Positions 1 to 7,563 of a stretch of 64,000 bases of DNA are shown piece after piece (within the stretch, counting starts at the first letter, position 1; each line of letters begins with the position of its first letter). Source of the stretch: an uncultured Collinsella sp. (GTDB taxonomy: Bacteria > Actinomycetota > Coriobacteriia > Coriobacteriales > Coriobacteriaceae); contig CABUXM010000001.1 in assembly GCA_902495545.1 (NCBI GenBank), positions 46,198 to 110,197 of the forward strand, in the 5' to 3' direction. Below the pieces are notes generated by a model. That model was not told where the DNA came from, ran no database searches, and worked only from the letters and a program-made list of their open reading frames with translations. The translations under genes and the position numbers were made by a program.

Positions 1-220
1 GCTGCGCGATGGCATTGGCCGTGCGGCGGGTTTCGGCCAGCGCGACGTTCAGGGCATCGAGCGCGTTGTTGGCCTGCTCGAGTGCTGCCAGCGTTTCCGC
101 GCTACTGTCGCCACGCTCCCGCAGCTCGGCACGCAGGCTCTTGAGCTGGAGGGCGCAAGCCACAGCAGCCCCCACCGCCACCAAGGCGATCACAACAAGC
201 ACAATATCAATAGCAGACAT
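1..220 (-). CDS. RmuC-like protein, N-terminal part (cut by window edge)
   Basis: Reading the minus strand from ATG at 220 gives an open frame to the window edge. It starts with one hydrophobic membrane segment (residues about 4-24) followed by a charged, coiled-coil-like stretch rich in Leu, Ala, Glu and Arg. A GGAG Shine-Dalgarno core lies six bases upstream of the ATG. A short N-terminal anchor followed by coiled coil is the layout of RmuC, a nuclease-fold protein that limits DNA inversions. The diagnostic C-terminal domain is outside the window, so other anchored coiled-coil proteins remain possible. Confidence 0.45.
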   Translation of the reverse strand, partial: MSAIDIVLVVIALVAVGAAVACALQLKSLRAELRERGDSSAETLAALEQANNALDALNVALAETRRTANAIAQ

Positions 221-271
221 AAACTCCGCCCAACAAACCCAATCGAGCACCAATCAAAACCGCGATCAATC

Positions 272-835
272 TTACCCCGCCACACACACCGGGCGCCCGG
301 CCCCTTCTTGGGCGCCCCTCTCCTCCGCATATTCCATAATGCGGCGCGCCGTTTTCCTGCTCACCTTTGAGTCATCGCCGGCCAAGTATGCGTATACGTT
401 TCCTTTATTCAGGCGCAGAGCACGGCAGAGGCCATAGCGCGTTACACCCGATTCCTCCAATGCTTCCAGCGTTTTCTTTCTCATCAGGGCGTTCACCCTT
501 CTATCGGCCGCCGGCTTTTCCTTCACCGCTCTATACGCACGCCAAACGTTGGCATAACGATTAGGGAGCTCACTTTTGGCGCATAGAGACGCCATGCTAC
601 CCGCTTGGCCGTACAAGGATAAAACGTCTCGGTAGTCCTGTTCCATCCACGAGCCCTCGGATAAGCCCAGAACGTATTCGGCTTTTCCTTGCGCCAAAGC
701 GAGCAAAAACAGAGGCTCCGCCACGCGCGGCGCATCCGTCGTCGCCTGCTCAACCAATTTTCTAAAACTCAGCGACTGCTGTCCGGATAGCTCTCGGCAA
801 TAGCCTTTTAAGAATCCCTCAAAGGTCAGATTCAA
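272..835 (-). CDS. HTH protein paired with a nucleotidyltransferase (candidate antitoxin or partner)
   Basis: The protein has 187 residues and starts at TTG 835. This start is set by an AAAGGAGGTG Shine-Dalgarno sequence that lies inside the end of the upstream gene, and TTGA overlaps that gene's TGA, so the two are translationally coupled. The C-terminal 50 residues look like a helix-turn-helix (leucine/alanine-rich helix, GLCRALRLNKGNVYAYLAG, then a basic helix). The N-terminal two thirds are helical and unrecognised. Two-gene modules made of an AbiEii/DUF6036-type nucleotidyltransferase and an HTH protein are often toxin-antitoxin systems, but here the gene order is enzyme first, HTH protein second. 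The function is inferred from context only. Confidence 0.7.
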   Translation of the reverse strand: MNLTFEGFLKGYCRELSGQQSLSFRKLVEQATTDAPRVAEPLFLLALAQGKAEYVLGLSEGSWMEQDYRDVLSLYGQAGSMASLCAKSELPNRYANVWRAYRAVKEKPAADRRVNALMRKKTLEALEESGVTRYGLCRALRLNKGNVYAYLAGDDSKVSRKTARRIMEYAEERGAQEGAGRPVCVAG

Positions 836-1362
836 CCGAGCACCTCCTTTTTGTATTGCCTGTATGCACAGACCATCTCTTGATAACTCCGCTCCGAAGG
901 CGACGACGCCAGTGCTTCTCCCTCGTCGAATATAAGCCGTTCGAGCAGCCCCCAATCAAGTCGGTCGACGAATGCCTGACTATGAAGATCGATGATGTCG
1001 TTCGGACGGTAGGCATAGAGCTTCATTACCGCCAGGTCCTCCAAGGATGGCGTAAAGTACCTGATAAAGCGCGCCCCAATATCCAAGGGAATCAAACGAT
1101 CTTCGTAATTGAACGGCATCTGATTACAATATGCCACCGCCATACCATTCACCTCGGGGTATCGAGCTATGATCTCGCGGAGGCACCTGTCTGCCTCAAA
1201 CACATCAATGTCATGTGTAACCGAACGATTCGTCACATCGTTTAGCATGAAGGCGCTTCCTCCCACCAATACAACGCTCGGCCTGTCGTCTCTTGGACCT
1301 ATTTCCAGCTCTGCCTCTTCGTCAATGCCCAACAGAGTCTGCTCTAAATCCTGCTTATACAT
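832..1362 (-). CDS. DUF6036-like nucleotidyltransferase (candidate toxin)
   Basis: The 176-residue protein carries the minimal nucleotidyltransferase signature: VLVGGSAFML near residues 31-40 and THDIDVF near 49-55, with D51 and D53 as the expected metal ligands. Further on, the segment DLAVMKLYAYRPNDIIDLHS matches the conserved Lys and Asp region of AbiEii/DUF6036 proteins. Such enzymes transfer nucleotides to tRNA or protein targets, and several are toxins. A CAGGA Shine-Dalgarno core precedes the ATG. The last codons overlap the start of the HTH partner by four bases. The pair stands alone, with about 110 bp upstream that could hold the promoter. The family call is fairly secure; the toxin role is inference. 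Confidence 0.75.
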   Translation of the reverse strand: MYKQDLEQTLLGIDEEAELEIGPRDDRPSVVLVGGSAFMLNDVTNRSVTHDIDVFEADRCLREIIARYPEVNGMAVAYCNQMPFNYEDRLIPLDIGARFIRYFTPSLEDLAVMKLYAYRPNDIIDLHSQAFVDRLDWGLLERLIFDEGEALASSPSERSYQEMVCAYRQYKKEVLG

Positions 1363-1485
1363 ATCAAATCCTGTTATTATTCATCTACAATAATACTATT
1401 CAGTCGCACGATAGGGCCCGTAAGATGCAAGGATTCCACTCGTGGCGATAATCCTTGCATCCAAGAAGACCAATGGTGGCAAACG

Positions 1486-1920
1486 TCAGCCTTCCCAACC
1501 GACCTGGATGGTTGTCATGACATCGCCTAGGCGCTGGCCGAGGGCTGACAGATGTTGGAGCACTTCGCTGGGCGAAGCACCGTTAAGAATGCAGGTGAGC
1601 GCATACGACGCCAGAAAGATGACTGCAAGCCCCAGCGGGATGAGCACGATCATCGCCAAGGTGCGCAGGCGCTGGCCCACGCGGCGACGACGCGCACGAC
1701 GCTTGTCGAACGCGAGCTCCTGCGCATATGAATCTTGCTGTACGGAATAGGCCTCTGGTGCCGATTCGCACCCGGGCACAGCTGCGGGTACAGCAGCGGG
1801 CACGACATTCTGCGCAAAGGGCTGGACTGCCGCCCCTTGCATTTGCATCTCCATGAGTCGTTGCTGCTGACGCAGCATGCGCTCGGCTTGTTGCTGCGGA
1901 GTCTCAAGAAACAGATCCAT
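1486..1920 (-). CDS. Small single-pass membrane protein, unknown function
   Basis: ATG 1920 is chosen because GGAGG lies five bases upstream; an in-frame TTG four codons earlier overlaps that Shine-Dalgarno site. The product has about 144 residues. The N-terminal half is Gln/Met-rich and probably coiled (repeated QQQ and MQMQ), followed by an Ala/Pro/Val linker. A strongly basic patch (KRRARRRR) then precedes one membrane helix (TLAMIVLIPLGLAVIFLASYAL), and a short outer tail follows. The basic patch predicts an N-in topology. No family is recognised. It is monocistronic, with unrelated genes on both sides. Confidence 0.7.
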   Translation of the reverse strand: MDLFLETPQQQAERMLRQQQRLMEMQMQGAAVQPFAQNVVPAAVPAAVPGCESAPEAYSVQQDSYAQELAFDKRRARRRRVGQRLRTLAMIVLIPLGLAVIFLASYALTCILNGASPSEVLQHLSALGQRLGDVMTTIQVGWEG

Positions 1921-2173
1921 GCTGGCCTCCAAAATCGGAGCATTCGACGCTTACGACCAGCATCCCGCACCGCCATGACCGCGACAACGCAATCGCCGGC
2001 AATAGCCACAAAGTTTCTTTTGCTCAAAAGTTGTCGAAAAGCTCAACAACTCCCCTACCAGCACTTTCTCTGAGCTTTTTTCGCCAGCAATCTTTTGGCC
2101 TTCCACCCTTACGCCAACTGACCAAAATCTAACCAAAAGCTTGACGAAAATTGTGGAGACCGGGACCCCACAC

Positions 2174-2203
2174 AAAAAGTGCCGCCCCAAAGGGGCGGCA
2201 CAC
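2174..2203 (-). terminator. Rho-independent terminator, copy 1 of a repeated cassette
   Basis: A perfect 10-bp stem GTGCCGCCCC/GGGGCGGCAC with a three-base loop (2179-2201) is followed on the minus strand by five U residues. It ends the transcript of the gene at 2384-3016. The same stem and the adjoining ACACAAAC recur at 3114-3137. Confidence 0.85.
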
Positions 2204-2244
2204 AAACCAATCTATTAGCCAAAACTCGTTGGCAAGCCCGCGTC

Positions 2245-2328
2245 GTCAGACCCGCGGCGCATGCCTTTGCCTCGCGCGACTCTGCGAAGCCGTGAGCGAG
2301 AGGGAAAGGGATGCGCCGCGGGTCTGAC
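2245..2328. repeat. Palindromic 3'-region element, copy 1
   Basis: Outer arms 2245-2262 and 2311-2328 are perfect 18-base inverted repeats. Inside them a second imperfect stem (CCTTTGCCTC with GAGGGAAAGG) encloses GCGACTCTGCGAAGCCGTGA and following bases. The core is 22/23 identical to that of the element at 3187-3270, whereas the outer arms differ in sequence yet stay complementary. It lies between a gene's stop codon and its terminator. Confidence 0.8.
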
Positions 2329-2383
2329 GTCCGGAGCGGTGAAACCAGCAGTTGCCCTGCGCTCCGTGGTCGGTGAGGACAGA

Positions 2384-3016
2384 CTACATGCCCGCGAGAC
2401 CGCGGGCGGCGGTGGCGCATATAAACGCCAAGGCTAGAATCACGAGCGAGCCCGCAATGTCTGCCAGCACGCCCATTGCACGACGCTCAGACAGCCAGCT
2501 CTCAAAGTGCGGGGCAACGTTGCGCCAAACACGCCACAGCAAGATGCCCATACCGATGACGCCCGGGATATTGAGCAGTAGGATCTCGGAGCACAAAAGA
2601 CCGATCAGGTTGCCGGCGGCAAAACCAGCGTCGCCCTCGCAGTATTTGCGATAAATCATGTACAACATGTACGCCACAAACGGCTGCAGGCACGCAGAGA
2701 TAAACGTAACCACCATCGAGGGGTCCTGAGATAAGACATCGGTAAGTTTATCGACACTCGTGGCATCTTTCGAAGCCAAGAACAAGCCAATGACCACCAC
2801 GGGCACCACGCCCAAGATAACCTCGACCAGAGTAAACAACTTAGCAGTCAGATCCTCGCTAGCCGTATTGAGGTGAGGCGCCCACTCAGGATGAGCATGC
2901 GCGCCGACCTTCTTGTCCTTCTCGGCACGATCGGCCTTTTTACCCTCGGCAACCCGACGACCAGGATCCTTGCGAGTCCCCGCCGCAGCAACCCGAGCCC
3001 GAGACTTCTTACCCAT
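2384..3016 (-). CDS. Multi-pass membrane protein with basic N-terminus, unknown function
   Basis: ATG 3016 gives 210 residues; an in-frame GTG three codons upstream is less likely because the GGGGTG sequence fits better as the ribosome site for the ATG. The first 45 residues are Lys/Arg/Ala-rich and polar. About four hydrophobic segments follow (near 60-80, 100-120, 135-155 and 180-205), with a WRVWRNV motif between the last two. The basic N-terminal tail suggests it stays in the cytoplasm. No known family was recognised. The gene is monocistronic and ends in the hairpin element and terminator at 2174-2328. Confidence 0.75.
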   Translation of the reverse strand: MGKKSRARVAAAGTRKDPGRRVAEGKKADRAEKDKKVGAHAHPEWAPHLNTASEDLTAKLFTLVEVILGVVPVVVIGLFLASKDATSVDKLTDVLSQDPSMVVTFISACLQPFVAYMLYMIYRKYCEGDAGFAAGNLIGLLCSEILLLNIPGVIGMGILLWRVWRNVAPHFESWLSERRAMGVLADIAGSLVILALAFICATAARGLAGM

Positions 3017-3108
3017 AAAAAACACCCCATCAGGTAGTAGATAAACTAAAAGTCGCTACCCAGTGTACCCCACCCATGAACGGTGCCGTCCCAACCAACC
3101 CCCATACA

Positions 3109-3137
3109 AAAACGTGCCGCCCCTATCGGGGCGGCAC
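3109..3137 (-). terminator. Rho-independent terminator of rubrerythrin, copy 2 of the cassette
   Basis: Stem GTGCCGCCCC/GGGGCGGCAC with loop TATC (3114-3137) is followed on the minus strand by U5. It is the same stem as at 2179-2201, although the neighbouring genes are unrelated. Confidence 0.85.
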
Positions 3138-3186
3138 ACAAACTTCTTATCAGCTTTTCTGTAGCGAGCACGCGACGACCCAAAGC

Positions 3187-3270
3187 GGGCCGGGAGGGCC
3201 GGACTACCTTCCCTCAACGCGACCCTGCGAAGCCGTGAGCGGGGAGGGAAGGCGATCCGGCCTCCCGCCC
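3187..3270. repeat. Palindromic 3'-region element, copy 2
   Basis: Outer arms (3187-3203 and 3256-3270) pair with one or two bulged bases. The inner arms CCTTCCCTC and GAGGGAAGG are a perfect 9-bp stem. The core at 3219-3241 (GCGACCCTGCGAAGCCGTGA and on) differs from copy 1 by one base. CCCTGCGCTCCG follows each copy on its right. Confidence 0.8.
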
Positions 3271-3298
3271 TGCGCTCCGCAGCAGCCAGCGCCAAGCG

Positions 3299-3838
3299 CT
3301 AGTAGTTCACCACCTGCTCCTCAAAGTACGCCTTCGGGTGGTTACACACCGGGCACACCTCAGGCGCCTCAGCACCAACGTGCAGGTGCCCGCAGTTCAG
3401 GCACTTCCACACCTTTACGCCCTCACGCTCAAACACCTCGCCCGACTCGATGCGCTCGACGAGTTTGTTGTAGCGCTCCTCGTGGGCCTTCTCGACGGCG
3501 GCGACGCCACGGAACTTCTCGGCGATCTCGGCAAAGCCCTCCTCCTCGGCGGTCTTGGCGAACTCGTCGTACATCGTGGTCCACTCGTAGTTCTCGCCCG
3601 CGGCGGCGTCACGCAGGTTGTCCAGAGTGCCCGGAACGGCGCCGTCGTGCAGATACTTAAACCACAGCTTGGCGTGCTCGGACTCGTTGCCCGCCGTCTC
3701 GGCAAAGATATTCGAGATCTGAACGTAGCCGTCCTTTTTGGCCTTGGATGCATAGTAGCGATACTTGGTGTGTGCCTGGGACTCACCGGCAAAAGCAGTC
3801 TCGAGGTTCTTCTTGGTCTGAGAGTTCTCAAAATCCAT
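3299..3838 (-). CDS. Rubrerythrin
   Basis: The 179-residue protein has the two-domain layout of classical rubrerythrin. The N-terminal ferritin-like diiron domain contains the ligand motifs [22 protein letters not shown] and [11 protein letters not shown]. The C-terminal rubredoxin-like domain contains two pairs of cysteines (CLNCG and CPVCN) that hold one iron. It reduces hydrogen peroxide to water in the cytoplasm of anaerobes, with electrons from rubredoxin or NADH-dependent donors. ATG 3838 is preceded by AAGGGAAG; an upstream GTG in frame would add seven residues and is less likely. The gene is monocistronic and ends in its own terminator at 3114-3137. Confidence 0.95.
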   Translation of the reverse strand: MDFENSQTKKNLETAFAGESQAHTKYRYYASKAKKDGYVQISNIFAETAGNESEHAKLWFKYLHDGAVPGTLDNLRDAAAGENYEWTTMYDEFAKTAEEEGFAEIAEKFRGVAAVEKAHEERYNKLVERIESGEVFEREGVKVWKCLNCGHLHVGAEAPEVCPVCNHPKAYFEEQVVNY

Positions 3839-3952
3839 AGGTGTACTTCCCTTCAACACGTGCCGCCCATAGGCTTTGAGCGACCTTGTCTTTAGGATGC
3901 CCTCAAGCCGCGAATTTAAACCTTACAATCCCGTTCTTCAGATTTGAGCGGG

Positions 3953-4858
3953 CTACACACTCAACCAGCAATCGCCCTCGGCTCGGCAAAAGCCCTCGCG
4001 CTCCAGGTCAGCTAGAATGCCCGCGATCAAGTCGCACTCGACCGGCCCGCGACCGGCTGCCGCTTCCATCTCGTTAACGCCCACCACGGCATCAGCAAGC
4101 GTAATCCCCGCCGGCTGCCCATCGCGCGCTGCCAACAACATACGCACGATATGCGCGCGCTTTTGGCGGCGCGAGCCCTCAAACTTGGACTGACGACTAT
4201 AGCCCGCCGACCGCCTGGACGGATTGGGCAGTGTCTTTTTAAGATACGCGCCGTAATCCAGCAATGCGTAATACCACGCGCGCGGCGTGTCGGCATCGTC
4301 TTGAGGCGCGGCAAAGGGCGCGATCTCGTCCGCCGCCGCACCGGGGGCCGCCGGACAGGCAGTTTGGATCAGCGGCACCAGTTCACGATCGGGAACGGCC
4401 GGCACATCGGGAAAGAAATGATGCAAAAAGACCGTGCGCACATTGGTCTCCAAATACACGCCCGGAAGATCGAATGCAAACGAACGGATGCCCTGCGCCG
4501 TTGCCGGGCCAATGCCGGGCAGAGCGACCAAGTCACGCGTCTCGCGCGGAAACTCCCCATCCCAGTCCTCTACAACGCACTGTGCAGCCCTGTGAAGCGC
4601 CAAGGCGCGGCGATTATAGCCCATCCCCTGCCACGCATCCAAGACATCGGAAGGGACAGCCTGAGCGAGCGCCTGAACAGTCGGAAAGCGATCGAGCCAC
4701 GCCGGCATACGCGTCTCCACGCGCGGCACCTGCGTCTGCTGCAGCATGACCTCGGAGAGCCAGATGATATACGGGTCGCGCGTTCGGCGCCACGGAAGGT
4801 CGCGATAACGCAAGACCCCTTCCGAACGAATCATCGAACGAAAGGGGTCCTGAATCAT
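3953..4858 (-). CDS. MutY-type A/G-specific adenine glycosylase lacking the iron-sulfur cluster
   Basis: This HhH-GPD protein has 301 residues. The region around E36 (SEVMLQQTQV) matches the catalytic Glu motif of MutY, and LPGIGPATAQG (residues 113-123) is the helix-hairpin-helix. Two oddities are visible. The position of the catalytic Asp (LDGNV in E. coli MutY) reads LETNV, giving Glu137. The four-cysteine [4Fe-4S] motif that normally follows is absent, and basic linker sequence replaces it. The C-terminal 80 residues look like a winged-helix-like domain rather than the usual NUDIX-like domain. It is the second gene of an operon behind an Rrf2 regulator (21-bp gap, AAGGAGT ribosome site). 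It probably excises A opposite 8-oxoG; activity needs testing. Confidence 0.8.
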   Translation of the reverse strand: MIQDPFRSMIRSEGVLRYRDLPWRRTRDPYIIWLSEVMLQQTQVPRVETRMPAWLDRFPTVQALAQAVPSDVLDAWQGMGYNRRALALHRAAQCVVEDWDGEFPRETRDLVALPGIGPATAQGIRSFAFDLPGVYLETNVRTVFLHHFFPDVPAVPDRELVPLIQTACPAAPGAAADEIAPFAAPQDDADTPRAWYYALLDYGAYLKKTLPNPSRRSAGYSRQSKFEGSRRQKRAHIVRMLLAARDGQPAGITLADAVVGVNEMEAAAGRGPVECDLIAGILADLEREGFCRAEGDCWLSV

Positions 4859-4879
4859 AGCTATACTCCTTATGCGGCG

Positions 4880-5365
4880 CTATTCCTCCCGGCAAGCGTA
4901 CGCGCAGGCAGCGTACTCGGGAAACGCATCGCGATCGGCGAACTTGGGATCGACAGCCGGAAACTGGCGATGGGCGACGATATCGCCGAGCGAAACGGAA
5001 TCGAGGTAGTCGCGCATCAACGCCTGGGCTCCGGCCCACAGGGGATGATAGCAGCACGCGCCCATGCGCGCACAGTCACCATCGGGGGCGGTGCAGTCGT
5101 TCATAACCATAGGGCCCTGAACGGCCTCGACGACCTGGCGGATAGTGACGTCGTCCGGACTGACCTTGAGACGCATGCCACCGTGGACGCCACGCAGGCT
5201 CTCCACAATACCGGCCTGGACCAAACCGTGCTGAATCGAGCGGGCAAACGAATACGGAACATTGACCTCTTCGGCAGCGGTGCGAACAGAAAGCAAACGC
5301 TCCGGATCCTCAGCAAGCATCGCCAGCATACGAAGGGCGTAATCAGTCTTCCTCGATATGTCCAT
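4880..5365 (-). CDS. Rrf2-family transcriptional regulator, probably iron-sulfur sensing
   Basis: ATG 5365, behind AAAGGGG, begins the typical Rrf2 start MDISRKTDYALRMLAMLA; the open frame extends upstream but without family similarity. The product has about 161 residues: a winged helix-turn-helix (residues 1-65), including the dimer-contact phrase GGMRLKVSPDDVTIRQVVEAV, then a cysteine cluster (DCTAPDGDCARMGACCYHPLW) that matches the Fe-S loop position of IscR/NsrR-type sensors (C-x6-C-x5-CC). This suggests it senses redox state, nitric oxide or cluster supply. It is co-transcribed with the MutY homologue and probably autoregulated from the promoter near 5526-5554. Confidence 0.88.
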   Translation of the reverse strand: MDISRKTDYALRMLAMLAEDPERLLSVRTAAEEVNVPYSFARSIQHGLVQAGIVESLRGVHGGMRLKVSPDDVTIRQVVEAVQGPMVMNDCTAPDGDCARMGACCYHPLWAGAQALMRDYLDSVSLGDIVAHRQFPAVDPKFADRDAFPEYAACAYACREE

Positions 5366-5525
5366 TTTTCCCCTTTCAAGGAATACGAACAGCTCGAACG
5401 AGCTCCGGGGCCGAGCTTGTGTCGAGACGCTAAATGACCGCCAGGACATCCAAATGGTAAATCGGATATCCACTGAGTGCCGCGCTTGGAGCGAAATGCA
5501 TCAGATGCGGCGCACAGTGCAATTT

Positions 5526-5554
5526 AGTATAACCTAACCCCCTGCCTCGTAGAA
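5526..5554 (-). promoter_or_regulatory. Probable promoter of the Rrf2-mutY operon
   Basis: On the minus strand TATACT (5531-5526) is preceded at 17 bp by TTCTAC (5554-5549), an acceptable -10/-35 pair. GGTTATACTAAATT overlaps the -10 and could be an Rrf2 operator. The rest of 5366-5688 shows no gene. Confidence 0.4.
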
Positions 5555-5688
5555 CAGGTGTTGCGCAACAAAGCTGTTGTTCAGACAGATATACTTATTG
5601 GATTTTACTTGCGTTCCCGAAGGCGCGAGGATTCTGGGCGAAGATGCACCAGGGCGATCGTTCTATCGAAGCAAAGTACATCAAACGC

Positions 5689-5716
5689 AAAAAGCCACGT
5701 CCGAAGACGTGGCTTT
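5689..5716 (-). terminator. Terminator of tRNA-Asp
   Basis: On the minus strand AAGCCACGTC-TTCG-GACGTGGCTT is followed by a short T run. The stable UUCG tetraloop and its position 9 bases after the tRNA CCA end make it the tRNA terminator. Confidence 0.85.
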
Positions 5717-5724
5717 AATTGCGT

Positions 5725-5802
<78 letters not shown>

Positions 5803-5848
5803 AGGCAGACGTTCGCGTTTGTTTCCGCTCGCGTGCGCTGCGGGGATT

Positions 5849-5878
5849 AGTATACACAGAAGTTTGTCTGGCGCGCAA
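5849..5878 (-). promoter_or_regulatory. Promoter of tRNA-Asp
   Basis: TTGCGC (5878-5873) and TATACT (5854-5849) are separated by 18 bp on the minus strand, about 45 bp upstream of the mature tRNA. Confidence 0.55.
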
Positions 5879-5910
5879 CAACTTTTTTGAAAAATTTTTT
5901 GGGGCCATCC

Positions 5911-6053
5911 GGGAGGGCTTCCGGGGCTGAGGGCGGGGGTTAAGTTTGCTGCTCTACAGTCCTGCGCAAGACGGAAAGCACATTAAGTGCTTTCCTTTGC
6001 GTGCGGAACTCGCGACAAACTTAACCCCCGCCCTCAGCCCCGGAAGCCCTCCC
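5911..6053. repeat. Long inverted-repeat element with nested hairpin
   Basis: Arms 5911-5948 and 6016-6053 are a perfect 38-base inverted repeat around a 67-base middle. The middle contains a perfect 9-bp hairpin, GGAAAGCAC-ATTAA-GTGCTTTCC (5973-5995), flanked by CCTGCGCAAGACG. No gene overlaps it. The region 5880-6209 otherwise holds only this element and the terminator at 6171. It resembles the element at 23668-23792 in layout. Confidence 0.85.
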
Positions 6054-6170
6054 TGCCGTCACTTTGTTCGAGCCGTTGTTGTTGCTCGCCGTTTCGCGGC
6101 TCGGCGGCCCCGTTCTCCGCGGCGGGGTTGTCTAAGGTTTTTGTTGAAGCTCGGCCATTGGCTCAAATGG

Positions 6171-6202
6171 AAACGGGGGACGCATCTGCATCCCCCGTTT
6201 TT
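6171..6202 (+). terminator. Hairpin terminator, stronger on the plus strand
   Basis: A perfect 10-bp stem AAACGGGGGA/TCCCCCGTTT with a 10-base loop is followed by a T run on the plus strand. It also lies 8 bases past the minus-strand phosphoesterase stop and may serve both strands, although the minus side has only three T residues. Confidence 0.6.
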
Positions 6203-6209
6203 GTTGTGA

Positions 6210-6677
6210 TTACTCTAGGTCAATAAACTTAGTGCTTAGGATCTTGCCGTCTTTTACTAGCATTCTGGCCATGGTGGGGCCTCGGGTGCCTCTGGGGTAG
6301 CTGGCGCTGCCCGGGTTGAGGACTAAGCAACGGCCCACTTGGGCTTCTTTGGTTACGTGGGTGTGGCCGTTGATGGCTACGTCTACGGATCCCACCGGAA
6401 GGTCTTCGCGGTAGTGGGCTACGGCGAATTTAAGGCCTTCGTAGGTAAAGAGCGCAAGACGGTCTACATCGGGGCCGTAGTCGCGGTAGTAATCGTTGTT
6501 ACCCAGTACGGCCCGCACGGGGGCGATGGTGCATAGGTGCTCGTAGTCCATCTCTGACGTGAGGTCGCCGGCGTGGATGATCAGGTCTGCGCCCTCAAGC
6601 TCATCCAGGAGCGCAGGCGATAAATAGCCGTGGGTGTCCGAGATGATGTCGATACGCTTGGCGCTTGCACTGTTCAT
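6210..6677 (-). CDS. YfcE/MJ0936-type metallophosphoesterase
   Basis: From ATG 6677 (GAAGGGATCCC upstream) the product has 155 residues. It contains the calcineurin-like metal motifs in order: IISDTHGYL (DxH), IIHAGDLT (GDxxD-like), LGNNDYY (GNHD variant with N-N-D), VAHYRED and INGHTHV (GHTH). These coordinate two metal ions. The compact size matches the YfcE family of cytoplasmic phosphodiesterases with undefined natural substrates. The Asn-Asn-Asp in place of Asn-His-Asp in the third motif is shared by many small members. The gene appears monocistronic. Confidence 0.88.
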   Translation of the reverse strand: MNSASAKRIDIISDTHGYLSPALLDELEGADLIIHAGDLTSEMDYEHLCTIAPVRAVLGNNDYYRDYGPDVDRLALFTYEGLKFAVAHYREDLPVGSVDVAINGHTHVTKEAQVGRCLVLNPGSASYPRGTRGPTMARMLVKDGKILSTKFIDLE

Positions 6678-6718
6678 GGGATCCCTTCCGCAAAAAAAAC
6701 GATTCGGCAGATACATAC

Positions 6719-6768
6719 AAAAAGGCCCCACGGCTCCGCAGACGATGGGTCTACAGGGCTGCGGGGCC
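6719..6768 (-). terminator. Terminator of the first LytTR operon
   Basis: On the minus strand GGCCCCGCAGCC pairs with GGAGCCGTGGGGCC across a 20-base loop and is followed by TTTTT. It lies just past the stop of the response regulator at 6775. Confidence 0.75.
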
Positions 6769-6774
6769 AGTGTG

Positions 6775-7491
6775 CTAGAGACTCAGAGCCTTCTTGAGCG
6801 GCACGACGCGGCGGCGCGAAACCGGCACGCGTTCGTCGACGCCCGTAATGCCCAGCTGGATGGCGCCCGAGGGCACCGTCTCCACATCCGTGACGCACGC
6901 CAAGTTGACGATATAGCGGCGGTGAACACGGAAGAAGCCAAAGTCGCAGAGCTTGGCCTCAAACTGCGCCAGCGAGGTCGTCGACAAAAAGCGATCATCG
7001 ACGGTATAGATGCAGGAGTAATCGTCCTTGGCCATGATAAAGCGAATGTCGTCCACGGGAATGAGCACCTTGCGGCCGCCCTTTTCCACCGGGATACGCT
7101 CGATGGTCACCTTGCTGTCCGTAACCGGCTTGGTGCGTTGCATGACCTTCTCGATCGCGCGATCCAAGCGAGCTTCCTCGACCGGCTTCATCAGATAATC
7201 GACGGCATCCACGTCGAATGCCTCGACCGCATGGTCACTATACGCAGTCACAAACACGATCGCCGGCGGATTTTTGAGCTTATGCAGCGCCTCGGCAAGT
7301 TGCAGGCCCGAGGCACCGGGCATCGAGATATCGAGAAACACGACATCCACGCGACTTTCCATAAGCATCTCGATGGCGGAGCGGACGCTCGACGCCTCCG
7401 TGATCGTGCCGATCTTGCCCGTTTGCTCGAGCAGGAAGCGAAGCTCCGAGCGAGCCGGCGCCTCATCATCCACAATCATCGCACGCAGCAT
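6775..7491 (-). CDS. LytTR-family response regulator (pair 1)
   Basis: ATG 7491 gives 238 residues. The receiver domain (1-120) has the acidic pair VDDE near residues 7-10, the phospho-acceptor D54 in VVFLDISMPG, and the Lys of YLMKPVEEA. The LytTR DNA-binding domain fills the C-terminal 100 residues (FFRVHRRYIVNLACV, VPVSRRRVVPLKKAL). It acts with the histidine kinase encoded directly upstream (72-bp gap). Pairs of this kind control peptidoglycan, murein hydrolase or pyruvate-uptake genes; the target here is unknown. It is clearly paralogous to the regulator at 12661-13395. Confidence 0.92.
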   Translation of the reverse strand: MLRAMIVDDEAPARSELRFLLEQTGKIGTITEASSVRSAIEMLMESRVDVVFLDISMPGASGLQLAEALHKLKNPPAIVFVTAYSDHAVEAFDVDAVDYLMKPVEEARLDRAIEKVMQRTKPVTDSKVTIERIPVEKGGRKVLIPVDDIRFIMAKDDYSCIYTVDDRFLSTTSLAQFEAKLCDFGFFRVHRRYIVNLACVTDVETVPSGAIQLGITGVDERVPVSRRRVVPLKKALSL

Positions 7492-7563
7492 AGGGATAAA
7501 ACCTTTCGTCAACTAACTACGCCGGGCATCCGTCGCATGACGTTGAGCCCGTAGCCTTTTATT

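Larger units (their letters stand above)
1921..2383. other. Gene-free stretch holding a terminator and a palindromic element
   Basis: This stretch holds no supported gene. It contains a factor-independent terminator (2174-2203) and a long hairpin element (2245-2328), both belonging to the 3' region of the minus-strand gene that stops at 2384. The part nearest 1921-2100 is the probable promoter region of the small membrane protein; no clear hexamers were found. Confidence 0.6.
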
